The notes beneath the pieces are model-generated. The model did not search any database and had not been told where the DNA came from. It was given only the letters and a program-made list of their open reading frames with translations. Source: Clavibacter michiganensis (GTDB lineage: Bacteria; Actinomycetota; Actinomycetes; Actinomycetales; Microbacteriaceae). Taken from it: a DNA stretch of 64,000 nucleotides. The first letter of the stretch is position 1; the number at the start of each line of letters is the position of its first letter. The stretch spans positions 992,001 to 1,056,000 of the forward strand of contig NZ_JAFBBJ010000001.1 of the NCBI RefSeq assembly GCF_016907085.1, read 5' to 3'. The translations under genes were made by a program, and so were the position numbers. This document shows positions 8,312 to 16,054 of the stretch, in pieces.

Positions 8312-9126
8312 TGCGCGCACTCGCCATCCCCCGCGCGCTGGTCACCGCCGCGCTGTTCGCCCTCGTCGCCGTGTTCATCCTCGGACCGCTCGTCTGGCTG
8401 GCCGCGCACGCGTTCGCCACGTCATGGGACTACCCGAGCCTCCTGCCCGCGGGCCTCACCCTGCACTGGTGGTCGGTGATCTTCGAGGACGCCCAGCTCG
8501 CCGCGGCCGTCAAGAACTCGCTGTACTTCGCGCCGCTCACGGTGCTGGTGTCGGCGATCGTGTGCCTCCCCGCCGCGTACGCGTTCTCGCGCTACGAGTT
8601 CCCCGGCAGGCGGATCCTCCTGGTCGGCCTGTTCGCGACGAACGCCTTCCCCAAGATGGGCCTCTTCGTGTCGATGGCGTCGCTGTTCTACGGGCTGCAC
8701 CTGATGAACACGGTCACGGGCATCGTCATCGTGCAGCTCATCGGCACGGTCGTGTTCATGACCTGGATCCCGGCCGCCGCGTTCAGCGCCGTGCCGCGCT
8801 CCCTCGAGGAGGCGGCGCGCGACGCGGGGGCCGGGCGCGCGCGCACGTTCCTCCGCGTGACCCTGCCGCTCGCGCTGCCGGGCATCCTCGTCGCCGTGCT
8901 GATGTCGTTCCTCGCCGCGTTCGACGAGGCCCAGGGCACCTACCTCGTGGGCGCGCCCGTCTACATGACGATGCCGACCGAGATGTACTCGCTCGTCCTC
9001 AACTACCCGAAGCAGGTGGCCGCCGTGTTCGCGATCCTGCTCTCCATCCCCTCCGTCGCCCTCCTCCTGCTCGCCCGCCGCTACATCATGGGCGGGCGTC
9101 TGGCCGAGGGCTTCCAGATCCGTTAG
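8311..9126 (+). CDS. ABC transporter permease (PotC/PhnU-like)
   Basis: 271-aa second permease of the heterodimer, starting at ATG 8311 on the last base of the first permease stop codon. Hydrophobic helices begin at about residue 8. The EAA motif is present as EEAARDAGAGRARTFLRVTL (about residue 167). The start is unambiguous from the overlap. Together with the partner at 7361 it forms the membrane channel of the importer encoded at 6198-10294. Confidence 0.85.
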   Translation: MRALAIPRALVTAALFALVAVFILGPLVWLAAHAFATSWDYPSLLPAGLTLHWWSVIFEDAQLAAAVKNSLYFAPLTVLVSAIVCLPAAYAFSRYEFPGRRILLVGLFATNAFPKMGLFVSMASLFYGLHLMNTVTGIVIVQLIGTVVFMTWIPAAAFSAVPRSLEEAARDAGAGRARTFLRVTLPLALPGILVAVLMSFLAAFDEAQGTYLVGAPVYMTMPTEMYSLVLNYPKQVAAVFAILLSIPSVALLLLARRYIMGGRLAEGFQIR

Positions 9127-9133
9127 GACGGAC

Positions 9134-10294
9134 ATGACCTCCTCCCCCACGATCCCCGCCCCCGCGGCCTCCGCGACCGGCGCCCCCGCCACGGCGGGCC
9201 TCTCCATCGCGGGCCTGTCGAAGGACCTCGGCGGCCGCACCATCGTCGACGACCTCCACCTCGACGTCGCGCGCGGCGAGCTCGTCGCGCTCCTCGGCCC
9301 GTCGGGCTGCGGCAAGACCACGACGCTCCGCATGATCGCGGGGTTCCTCGAGCCCGACCGGGGATCCGTCGTCATCGGCGGCCGCGACGTCACCGCGTCC
9401 GGCCCCAACAAGCGGCCGAGCGCGATGGTGTTCCAGAACTACGCGCTCTGGCCGCACCTCACCGTGTTCAAGAACGTGGCCTTCCCGCTCACGCTGCGGA
9501 AGCTGCCCAAGGACGAGGTGGCTCGCCGGGTGATGGCCGCGCTCGAGACCGTGAACCTCGCCCACCACGCGCACTCGCGGCCCGCGCACATCTCCGGCGG
9601 CGAGCAGCAGCGCGCCGCGCTCGCCCGCGCGATCGTGCAGGAGCCCGACCTGCTGCTCCTCGACGAGCCGCTGTCGAACCTCGACGCAAAGCTGCGCGTG
9701 AAGGTGCGCGAGGAGATCCGCGACATCCAGCAGCGCCTGGGGATCACCACCGTGATGGTCACGCACGACCAGGACGAGGCGCTCGCCATCTCCGACCGCG
9801 TCGCCGTGATGCACCAGGGCCGCATCGAGCAGGTGTCGGCCCCGACCGAGCTGTACGCCCGGCCGCGGACGCTCGTGGTCGCGTCGTTCATCGGCAGCAT
9901 GAACCTGCTGCCCGCGCCGCGCCTGCAGGGCACGACGCCCGAGACCCTCACGGCCGGCGCACCCGCGGCCTTCGTCCCGACATCGGCCGACGTGGATGTC
10001 TGGGCCGTGCGCCCCGAGGACGTCGCCTACGCGCCGCGCGGCACGCGTCCGGAGCCCGACGCGACGTCCGTGGTCGTCCGCCGCGTCCTGCCGCACGGCC
10101 ACTTCCAGGAGCTCGTGCTCGACGCGGGCGGCGTGGAGGTCCGGGCGCTCGCGACCGGATCCGCGCCCGCGGTCGGCGAGGCCGGCACCGTGACGCTCCG
10201 CGAGGTGCGGCACTACCGGGACGGCATCCTCGTGCCCGGCCACGGCGCCCCCGCCGTGTCGGCTGCGCCCACCGGTGCCGAGGACGCCCGATGA
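9134..10294 (+). CDS. ABC transporter ATP-binding protein
   Basis: 386-aa ATPase that energises the importer. Walker A is GPSGCGKTT (about residue 55), the Q-loop is in VFQNYALWPH, the signature is SGGEQQR, Walker B is LLLLDEPLSNLD, and the H-loop is VTHDQDEA. The C-terminal third (from about residue 250) is a TOBE-like regulatory extension, as in PotA/FbpC ATPases. It starts 7 nt after the second permease, and its TGA overlaps the ATG of the GDPD-IMPase gene, tying import to catabolism. Confidence 0.9.
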   Translation: MTSSPTIPAPAASATGAPATAGLSIAGLSKDLGGRTIVDDLHLDVARGELVALLGPSGCGKTTTLRMIAGFLEPDRGSVVIGGRDVTASGPNKRPSAMVFQNYALWPHLTVFKNVAFPLTLRKLPKDEVARRVMAALETVNLAHHAHSRPAHISGGEQQRAALARAIVQEPDLLLLDEPLSNLDAKLRVKVREEIRDIQQRLGITTVMVTHDQDEALAISDRVAVMHQGRIEQVSAPTELYARPRTLVVASFIGSMNLLPAPRLQGTTPETLTAGAPAAFVPTSADVDVWAVRPEDVAYAPRGTRPEPDATSVVVRRVLPHGHFQELVLDAGGVEVRALATGSAPAVGEAGTVTLREVRHYRDGILVPGHGAPAVSAAPTGAEDAR

Positions 10295-11874
10295 CCGCCG
10301 CGACCGCCCACCGCGGAGACTCCTCCCGGCACCGCGAGAACACGCTCGCCGCCATCCGCTCGGCGGCCGAGGCCGGCGCGCGGACGGTCGAGGTCGACGT
10401 CCACGTCACGCGCGACGGCCGGGTCGTGCTCCTCCACGACGACACGCTCGAGCGCCTCTGGGGCGTCGACGCGCGCGTCGCTGACCTCGACCACGCGGAC
10501 GTGCGGGCGCTCGGCGGCGGCGACCTCCGGATCCCGCTGCTGGCCGAGGCGCTCGAGCTCCTCGCGGGCACCGACGTCGAGCTCGTGATCGACATGGCCG
10601 CGGGGGATCCGGCCGCCGCCGCCCACGCGGTCGTCGCCGCGGCTCCCCGCACGCCGCGCGTCGCCTGGTGCGGGCACCTCGACGGCATGCGCGTGATCCG
10701 CGAGCTGGACCCGGAAGCCGTCATCTGGCTGCCGTGGGCCGACCCCCAGCCGCCCACCGCGGACGACCTCGCCGAGCTCCGACCCGCGGTCGTCAACATG
10801 CCGCACGTCGTCGTCGGCCGCGCCCTCGTGGACGCCGTGCACGGACTGGGCGCCCGGGTGGCCGCCTGGACCGTCGACGAGCCCGCTCAGATGGAGTGGC
10901 TGGCGTCGATCGGCGTGGACGCGATCACCACGAACGAGCTGGCGACGCTCCTCGACGTGCTCGCGCGCCGCGCGGAGGATCCCGCCGCCGCGGACGCCCG
11001 CGCGTCGGCGCCCGCCGCCGAGCGGACCCGCGCCCGCGTCGCGGCGCGCGACCTCGCCGCGCGCGCGGTGCACCACGTGCGGTCGCACGAGGTCGGCGCC
11101 GTCACGACGAAGGCGAACCCGGCCGACCACGTGACGGAGATCGACCGCGCCGTCGAGCGCGACGTGCGCGCGGTGATCGGAGCGCAGTTCCCGCACCACG
11201 TGCTCGTCGGCGAGGAGTACGGCGGCGAGGCCGTGCCCGGTCGCCCGTGCTGGTACCTCGACCCGGTCGACGGCACCGCGAACCTCGCGAACGGCGTGCC
11301 GTGGACGAGCTTCTCGCTCGCCCTCGTGGTCGACGGCGAGCCGGTGGTGGGCATCGTCGCGGACCCCTGGCGCGGCACGGTCGTCGAGGCCGCCGCCGGC
11401 GAGGGCGCCTGGTCCGCCGGCGCGCGCCTCGACCTGACGGCGACGCCCGGCGGCGTGCACGCGCCCGACGCGGATCCGCTCCGCGGCCGGATGGTGAGCA
11501 CCGAGCTCGCGGGCCACGCGCCCTGGCCGGGGATGCTCCCCCTGCTCGACGCGCTCGCCGCGCGGTACTGCACGCTGCGGATCATGGGATCCGGCACCCT
11601 CACGGTCGCCGGCATCGCGCTCGGCCACGGCGCGGGCGCGGTGATCGGCTCGTTCGGGCCGGTCGACCACCTCGCGGCGACGCTCATCGTGCGCGAGGCC
11701 GGGGGCGTGGTGCTCGACGCGGACGGCGAGGACACGCTGTTCCCCGCGTCGGGCGGGGTGCTCGCGGCCCGCGACCGCAGGACCGCCGAGGCGCTGCACG
11801 CGCTCTGGCGCGCCGGGATCGTGGACGCGACCTCGGCCGCGCTCCCGTCGGCCGAGCAGGCTCCGGCCGCCTAG
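10291..11874 (+). CDS. fused glycerophosphodiester phosphodiesterase / inositol-monophosphatase-family phosphatase
   Basis: 527-aa two-domain enzyme. Residues 1-225 form a GDPD TIM barrel: HRGDSSRHRENT near the start, EVDVHVTRDG and HDD carry the catalytic His pair and metal ligands. Residues 250-520 form an IMPase-family domain: GEEYGG, DPVDGTAN (the DPxDGTxN metal site) and VDHLAATLIVREAGG. GDPDs split glycerophosphodiesters into an alcohol and glycerol phosphate; IMPases remove phosphate from inositol or related phosphates. As last gene of the ABC operon (ATGA overlap), the fusion probably breaks down an imported diester such as glycerophosphoinositol, possibly via inositol 1-phosphate. 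The substrate is inferred. The GDPD part has ELVIDMA where many family members have an E-x-K strand, so specificity may be altered. Confidence 0.85.
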   Translation: MTAATAHRGDSSRHRENTLAAIRSAAEAGARTVEVDVHVTRDGRVVLLHDDTLERLWGVDARVADLDHADVRALGGGDLRIPLLAEALELLAGTDVELVIDMAAGDPAAAAHAVVAAAPRTPRVAWCGHLDGMRVIRELDPEAVIWLPWADPQPPTADDLAELRPAVVNMPHVVVGRALVDAVHGLGARVAAWTVDEPAQMEWLASIGVDAITTNELATLLDVLARRAEDPAAADARASAPAAERTRARVAARDLAARAVHHVRSHEVGAVTTKANPADHVTEIDRAVERDVRAVIGAQFPHHVLVGEEYGGEAVPGRPCWYLDPVDGTANLANGVPWTSFSLALVVDGEPVVGIVADPWRGTVVEAAAGEGAWSAGARLDLTATPGGVHAPDADPLRGRMVSTELAGHAPWPGMLPLLDALAARYCTLRIMGSGTLTVAGIALGHGAGAVIGSFGPVDHLAATLIVREAGGVVLDADGEDTLFPASGGVLAARDRRTAEALHALWRAGIVDATSAALPSAEQAPAA

Positions 11875-12827
11875 CCCGCGTCGCGGTCCGCGCGCGCGTC
11901 GAGCAGCGCGCGGATCCGGCCGGGCCCCAGCGCCCGCGCGCCGAGCGCCTCGACCCGCGCGACGAGCCCGCGGTCGGCCGTGACCACCACGACGTCGCGG
12001 CCGGCCTCGCGCGCCGCGCCGACCACGCGCACGATCTCGCCGTCGCCGTCCGCCGCGGCCTCCACCACCGCCACGCCGGGGGCGCGCAGCACGGGCGCCG
12101 CGGGCTCCTCCGCCGGCACCGCCGGCAGCGCCGCGTCGCGCGCGTGCCCTTCCACGACGGCCACCACGTCCGGCCACCGAACGTCGCCCGGCAGCCCGAG
12201 GTCGGCGGCGGGGAGGCCGTCGCGCGCCAGGGCGTCGAGCTCGGCGAGCAGGCGGGAGGTGGATCCGGCGCGGTCGCGCCACCAGCCGTCCGGCCGGGAG
12301 CCGAGGAGGTTGGCGGTGTCGACGACCAGCATCACCTCGCGCGCGAGCTCGTCGCGGAGCATCGGCCAGGCCCCGCCGAAGCCCGGGTGCAGCTCGCGGT
12401 CGTCGACCTCGTCGACCGGCACCCAGCGCAGCTCGATGCTCTCGGCGTCCGCGACGCGCGGTTCGAACGGACGGACGGTGCGCGCGGTGACGGTCGTGTA
12501 GCTCCAGAAGCCGAGGTCGAGCACGGTGGCGAGCACGGGCCGGATCCCCGCGGGAGGGACGCCCGCCTCCTCGGCGGCCTCCCGCGCGGCGCCGTCGACC
12601 GCGGACTCGCCCGCATGACGCGCGCCGCCGGGCAGGCCCCACGTGCCGCCGTGGTGGCTCCACGCGACGCGGTGCTGGAGGAGGACGCCGCGATCCGGGT
12701 CGTGCACGAGCAGTCCCGCGGCGCCGAACGCGCCCCAGAACCGCTGGCCGTCGGGGCCCTCCACCCACGCGTCGCCGCTGTCGCGATGCGCCCCGCGCGG
12801 GGGCTCGGGCGGGCGCTCGGCGGTCAT
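11871..12827 (-). CDS. NUDIX hydrolase fused to a NYN/PIN-like domain
   Basis: 318-aa protein. Residues 25-165 form a NUDIX domain whose box is complete (GGARHAGESAVDGAAREAAEEAGV, about residues 67-90), so a nucleoside-diphosphate-linked substrate is expected. Residues 165-310 begin with VMLVVDTANLLGS and contain VVVTADRGLVARV, the acidic pattern of NYN/PIN-type nuclease domains. A hydrolase for nucleotide caps joined to a possible RNase would suit RNA-end processing; this is inference. It converges on the GDPD-IMPase gene with a 4-bp tail overlap. GATGGT lies 6 nt before ATG at 12827. Confidence 0.8.
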   Translation of the reverse strand: MTAERPPEPPRGAHRDSGDAWVEGPDGQRFWGAFGAAGLLVHDPDRGVLLQHRVAWSHHGGTWGLPGGARHAGESAVDGAAREAAEEAGVPPAGIRPVLATVLDLGFWSYTTVTARTVRPFEPRVADAESIELRWVPVDEVDDRELHPGFGGAWPMLRDELAREVMLVVDTANLLGSRPDGWWRDRAGSTSRLLAELDALARDGLPAADLGLPGDVRWPDVVAVVEGHARDAALPAVPAEEPAAPVLRAPGVAVVEAAADGDGEIVRVVGAAREAGRDVVVVTADRGLVARVEALGARALGPGRIRALLDARADRDAG

Positions 12828-12833
12828 GGATCC

Positions 12834-12839
12834 ACCATC
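12834..12839 (-). promoter_or_regulatory. -10-like element GATGGT of the NUDIX-NYN gene
   Basis: Minus-strand GATGGT, 6 nt, then ATG 12827. A weaker match to the leaderless geometry seen elsewhere in the window. Confidence 0.35.
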
Positions 12840-12855
12840 TCACGGGCACCTTCGA

Positions 12856-12861
12856 TAGCGT
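12856..12861 (+). promoter_or_regulatory. -10 element TAGCGT of the LRV-repeat gene (leaderless)
   Basis: TAGCGT, then 6 nt, then ATG 12868; transcription would start at or next to the start codon. No ribosome site is present. Confidence 0.5.
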
Positions 12862-12867
12862 CGGGGC

Positions 12868-13347
12868 ATGTCGTGCATCAGGTTCACCACCGCCGCGCAG
12901 CTCGAGGCCCTGCACCGGACCGCGCCCGCCGTCCTCACCGCGGAGCAGGCCGCGGCGCTGCATCCCGCGCCCGAGGTCACGCCCAGCAAGATCCGCCGGC
13001 TGCGCCTGCTCGCCGAGCACCGCGACCCCAAGGTGCGGGAGAGCGTGGCGAGCAGCCTGCACGCGCCCGAGGACGTGCAGCGGGCGCTCGCGCGCGACCC
13101 CGACGAGGGCGTCCGCGCGTGCCTCGCCCGGAACCCCCAGGCACCCGTGGCCGTGCTCACGATGCTGGTGGGCGACACGTCCGAGCGCGTGCGCTCCTGG
13201 CTGGCCGTCAACGACCAGACGCCGCGCGCCGCCGTCGCCATGCTCGAGTGCGACGAGTCGCCCGCCGTGCGCGACCTGCTGCGCTGGCGCGAGGCGCACA
13301 TCGAGACGCCGGCCGAGCCGGAGCCCGCCGAGGTCGTCGCGCGCTGA
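12868..13347 (+). CDS. leucine-rich-repeat-variant (LRV/HEAT-like) protein
   Basis: 159-aa protein made mostly of four helical repeats of about 25 residues between residues 48 and 145 (DPKVRESVASSLHAPEDV, DEGVRACLARNPQAPVAV, SERVRSWLAVNDQTPRAA, SPAVRDLLRW). The D-x-x-VR-xx-LA-xN pattern is that of LRV repeats, which stack like HEAT repeats and bind proteins or nucleic acids. The Cys-rich iron-sulfur segment of the Azotobacter LRV protein is absent. No enzyme motif. Function unknown. Confidence 0.72.
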   Translation: MSCIRFTTAAQLEALHRTAPAVLTAEQAAALHPAPEVTPSKIRRLRLLAEHRDPKVRESVASSLHAPEDVQRALARDPDEGVRACLARNPQAPVAVLTMLVGDTSERVRSWLAVNDQTPRAAVAMLECDESPAVRDLLRWREAHIETPAEPEPAEVVAR

Positions 13348-13387
13348 CCGCGACGCGCCTCACACGGCGGGCGTCATCCGACCCGCG

Positions 13388-14395
13388 TCAGGCCCGCCCC
13401 TCCGCCACGTCGCGCGCCTTCGTCGTGCTGCGGCGATCGCCCGGGTAGTGCACGGGGCGCATGCCCAGCACGATCTTGCCGCGCGCGTGCCGCCGCTCCA
13501 GGTCGTCGAACGCGTCCTGCACCTCGGCCAGCGGGTAGAAGCCCGAGACGAGCACGTCGACCTCGCGCTTGGCCGCGAGCTCCGCGACCGTCGCGAGCGT
13601 GCGGGAGCGGTGGACGTCGTCCTCGTCGACGGGCGGCAGGACGGCCTCGAGCTCGAGCTCGCGGCGGTCGTCGCTCGAGCTGAAGCGCTTGCCCGCCACG
13701 CCCAGCTCCTCGGCCACGTGCTCGCCGCCGCCGAAGTTGTCGACGAAGCCCTGCACGCCGTTCGGGGCGGCCGCGCGGATCCGGTCGGCCAGGCCGTCGC
13801 CGTAGACCACGGGGGTGACGCCGATCTGGCGCAGGTAGTCGAAGTTGCGCTCGCCGCACGTGCCGATGACGCGGGCGCCGCGTCGCATGGCGAGCTGCGC
13901 CTCGATGCTGCCCACGCCGCCGGCCGCCGCGGTGACGACGAGCGTGTCGCCCTCGCCGACCGTGACGGCGTGCAGCACGTCGTGCGCGACGAGCCCCGCG
14001 AGGAACAGGCCGCCCGCGACCTCCCACGGGAGCTGCGCGGGCTTCAGGACGACGTTGCCCGCGGGCACGACCACGTGCGTCGCGTGCGCGGCCATGACGG
14101 TGTGGCCGAGGACGTCCTGGCCCTTCTTGAAGCGGGTGACGCCCTCGCCGACCGCGGCGATGCATCCGGCGAAGTCGCTGCCCTGCCCGTTGGGGAAGGC
14201 GGTGGGCACCTCGTCGGGGAACCGGCCCTGACGGATGTACGCCTCGATGTGGTTGATGCCCGCCGCGAAGACCTCGACGAGGACCTCGCCGGGGCCGGGC
14301 GACGGACGCGGGATGTCGACGACCTCGAGGACGTCGACGCCGCCGAAGGACCCGAACTGCACCTGCTGGCTGGTGGATCGCGATGAAGGGCTCAT
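13388..14395 (-). CDS. zinc-free quinone oxidoreductase (MDR family)
   Basis: 335-aa NAD(P)H-dependent oxidoreductase. It has the GroES-like N-terminal domain (GPGEVLVEVFAAGINHIEAYIRQG; the structural-zinc Cys cluster is missing) and a Rossmann domain with TAAAGGVGSIEAQLA (about residue 157). This is the quinone-reductase branch of medium-chain dehydrogenases. Start ATG 14395 is chosen over ATG 14404 because it is nearer the first strand; either is possible. It is divergent from the Pr6Pr-family gene at 14512. Confidence 0.83.
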   Translation of the reverse strand: MSPSSRSTSQQVQFGSFGGVDVLEVVDIPRPSPGPGEVLVEVFAAGINHIEAYIRQGRFPDEVPTAFPNGQGSDFAGCIAAVGEGVTRFKKGQDVLGHTVMAAHATHVVVPAGNVVLKPAQLPWEVAGGLFLAGLVAHDVLHAVTVGEGDTLVVTAAAGGVGSIEAQLAMRRGARVIGTCGERNFDYLRQIGVTPVVYGDGLADRIRAAAPNGVQGFVDNFGGGEHVAEELGVAGKRFSSSDDRRELELEAVLPPVDEDDVHRSRTLATVAELAAKREVDVLVSGFYPLAEVQDAFDDLERRHARGKIVLGMRPVHYPGDRRSTTKARDVAEGRA

Positions 14396-14511
14396 GCGCG
14401 TCATCCTGCCGCTCCCGCCCGCGACGCGCGAGGGCACGGAGCCGATCGTGAGACCTCGTTCGTACACTGGACGCGGCGGGCCTGCCCGGAGTCGGCCGCG
14501 ATCGGAGTCAC

Positions 14512-15255
14512 GTGCAGAGGATCCTCGGTGGCGTGCGCCTGGTCGCCGCGATCGTCGTGGTCGCCGCGCTCGTCGCCGACTTCGACTACGTGCAGGGCTT
14601 CACGACCTTCGCGGCCGAGAACTGGTTCAGCTACTTCACGACGCAGAGCGGGATGGCGGGCGCCGTGGTGCTCGCGGCTTCCGGGCTGCACGCGCTGCGC
14701 GGCGGCGTCGAGCCGAGGCTGATGGCGGCCGTGCGCGCGGTGGTGCTGAGCTACGTCGTGGTGTCCGGCGTGGTCTTCGGGCTCATCGTGCTGGAGTCGA
14801 GCTCGCAGGCCTACTACGTCGAGGTGCCGTGGTCGAGCCGGCTGCTGCACTTCGTGATCCCCGCCTACGCGCTCCTCGACTGGACCCTCGCCCCCGGCCG
14901 TCCGCGCGTCACGTGGAAGGCCGTCGGCTGGGCGATGCTCTTCCCGGTCGCCTGGTGCGCGTTCACGGAGGTCCGCGGTCCGCGCGTCGGCTGGTACCCC
15001 TACTTCTTCCTGGATCCCGCGCAGGTCGGGGTGCCGTTCGAGATCGCCGCCTGGCTGGCGCTCGTCGCGGGCGTGCTGGCGGGGGTGTCCGCGCTCGTCG
15101 TGGCGCTCAGCCGCGTGCGGCCGGCGGGGGTCGGGACCCGAGACGGCGCGCGATCGGGGGGCGGGGAGCCGGACCGGGTGGACGGCGCGCCCGCGCCCGT
15201 CTCGACGCCCGCGTCCGCGTCGACGCCGCGCGAGACGGCGGCCGCCGAGCGCTGA
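14512..15255 (+). CDS. Pr6Pr-family integral membrane protein
   Basis: 247-aa membrane protein with about six helices (first at residues 8-22). FAAENWFSYFTTQSGM followed by a helix, VPWSSRLLHFVIPAYALLDW, and a GWYPYFFLDP segment are recalled features of Pr6Pr/FAR-17a-like bacterial membrane proteins of unknown function. Start GTG 14512 gives an N-terminus immediately before helix 1. The C-terminal 45 residues are a disordered acidic tail. TACACT at about 14464 could be the -10. Confidence 0.72.
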   Translation: MQRILGGVRLVAAIVVVAALVADFDYVQGFTTFAAENWFSYFTTQSGMAGAVVLAASGLHALRGGVEPRLMAAVRAVVLSYVVVSGVVFGLIVLESSSQAYYVEVPWSSRLLHFVIPAYALLDWTLAPGRPRVTWKAVGWAMLFPVAWCAFTEVRGPRVGWYPYFFLDPAQVGVPFEIAAWLALVAGVLAGVSALVVALSRVRPAGVGTRDGARSGGGEPDRVDGAPAPVSTPASASTPRETAAAER

Positions 15256-15304
15256 GCGTCCGCCGCGCCGGGACGGGCGGATGCGCACGTGCGAGCCTGG
15301 GGGC

Positions 15305-16054
15305 ATGACCGCTCCCGACGACCCCCGGGCCCCGGACGACGACCGCCCCGCCCTCGAGCTGCGCTGGCCGACCGTGATGACCGACGGCGGCGACCCGGAG
15401 GCCCCGGTCGTCGACGTCGTGAACGTCGGCACCGAGCGGTGGATCCCCCGGGAGGGCGACGCCCTCCTGGCGTTCGGCGCGTTCACGGAGCCCGGCGCGC
15501 CCGCGCCCGGGATCCCCTTCGCCTTCGCGGGCGGGCCGCGCGGTGCGGTGGCGCTGGATCCCGGCGACAGCACGCGCGTGCCCGTCGCGATCCCGGCCGG
15601 CGACTGGGCCGAGCTGCGCCCGGGCCCGCACGACCTCCACGCCGCGCTCGTCGGGCCGCACGCGCGTCGGGCCGGCCCCCTCCGCGTGACCGTCACGGCC
15701 GAGGGCATCGCGCGCCGCCGCCCCGTCGCGACGTCGGGACGGCCGCCGACGGACTCCGACATGCGCCGCTCGTACGACGCGCGCATCGCCTGGCTCCGGA
15801 CGCGCGTCGCCGCCGCCGACGCGCTCGTGCCCCTCGGCTCCGAGCTCGCCGCGGTCGCGTCCCGGGCCGAGGCCGTGGCACGGATCCGCCTGCTGCTCGA
15901 CCTCGACGAGGAGCACGCCCAGCTCGTGCTGCACACGCAGCTGCAGGACCTCCTGCCGTACTCGGCGGAGGCGACCCGCCGGGAGGTCGCCGAGGCCGTG
16001 ACGCGGCGGGACGCGCTCGGGCCGGAGCCCGCGGAGGAGCCGGATCCGGCCTAG
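15305..16054 (+). CDS. hypothetical protein with beta-rich domain and helical C-terminus
   Basis: 249 aa, not recognised. Residues 15-135 look like an immunoglobulin-like beta domain (alternating VVDVVNVGTERWIPREG, GAVALDPGDSTRVPVAIPAG, LHAALVGPHARRAGPLRVTV). Residues 150-240 are helical and charged (SYDARIAWLRTRVAAADAL, AVARIRLLLDLDEEHAQLVL). No signal peptide and no catalytic motif. ATG 15305 is favoured over ATG 15281 because GAGCCT sits 6 nt upstream, the leaderless spacing. Its tail overlaps the convergent amine-oxidase gene by 4 bp. Confidence 0.65.
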   Translation: MTAPDDPRAPDDDRPALELRWPTVMTDGGDPEAPVVDVVNVGTERWIPREGDALLAFGAFTEPGAPAPGIPFAFAGGPRGAVALDPGDSTRVPVAIPAGDWAELRPGPHDLHAALVGPHARRAGPLRVTVTAEGIARRRPVATSGRPPTDSDMRRSYDARIAWLRTRVAAADALVPLGSELAAVASRAEAVARIRLLLDLDEEHAQLVLHTQLQDLLPYSAEATRREVAEAVTRRDALGPEPAEEPDPA

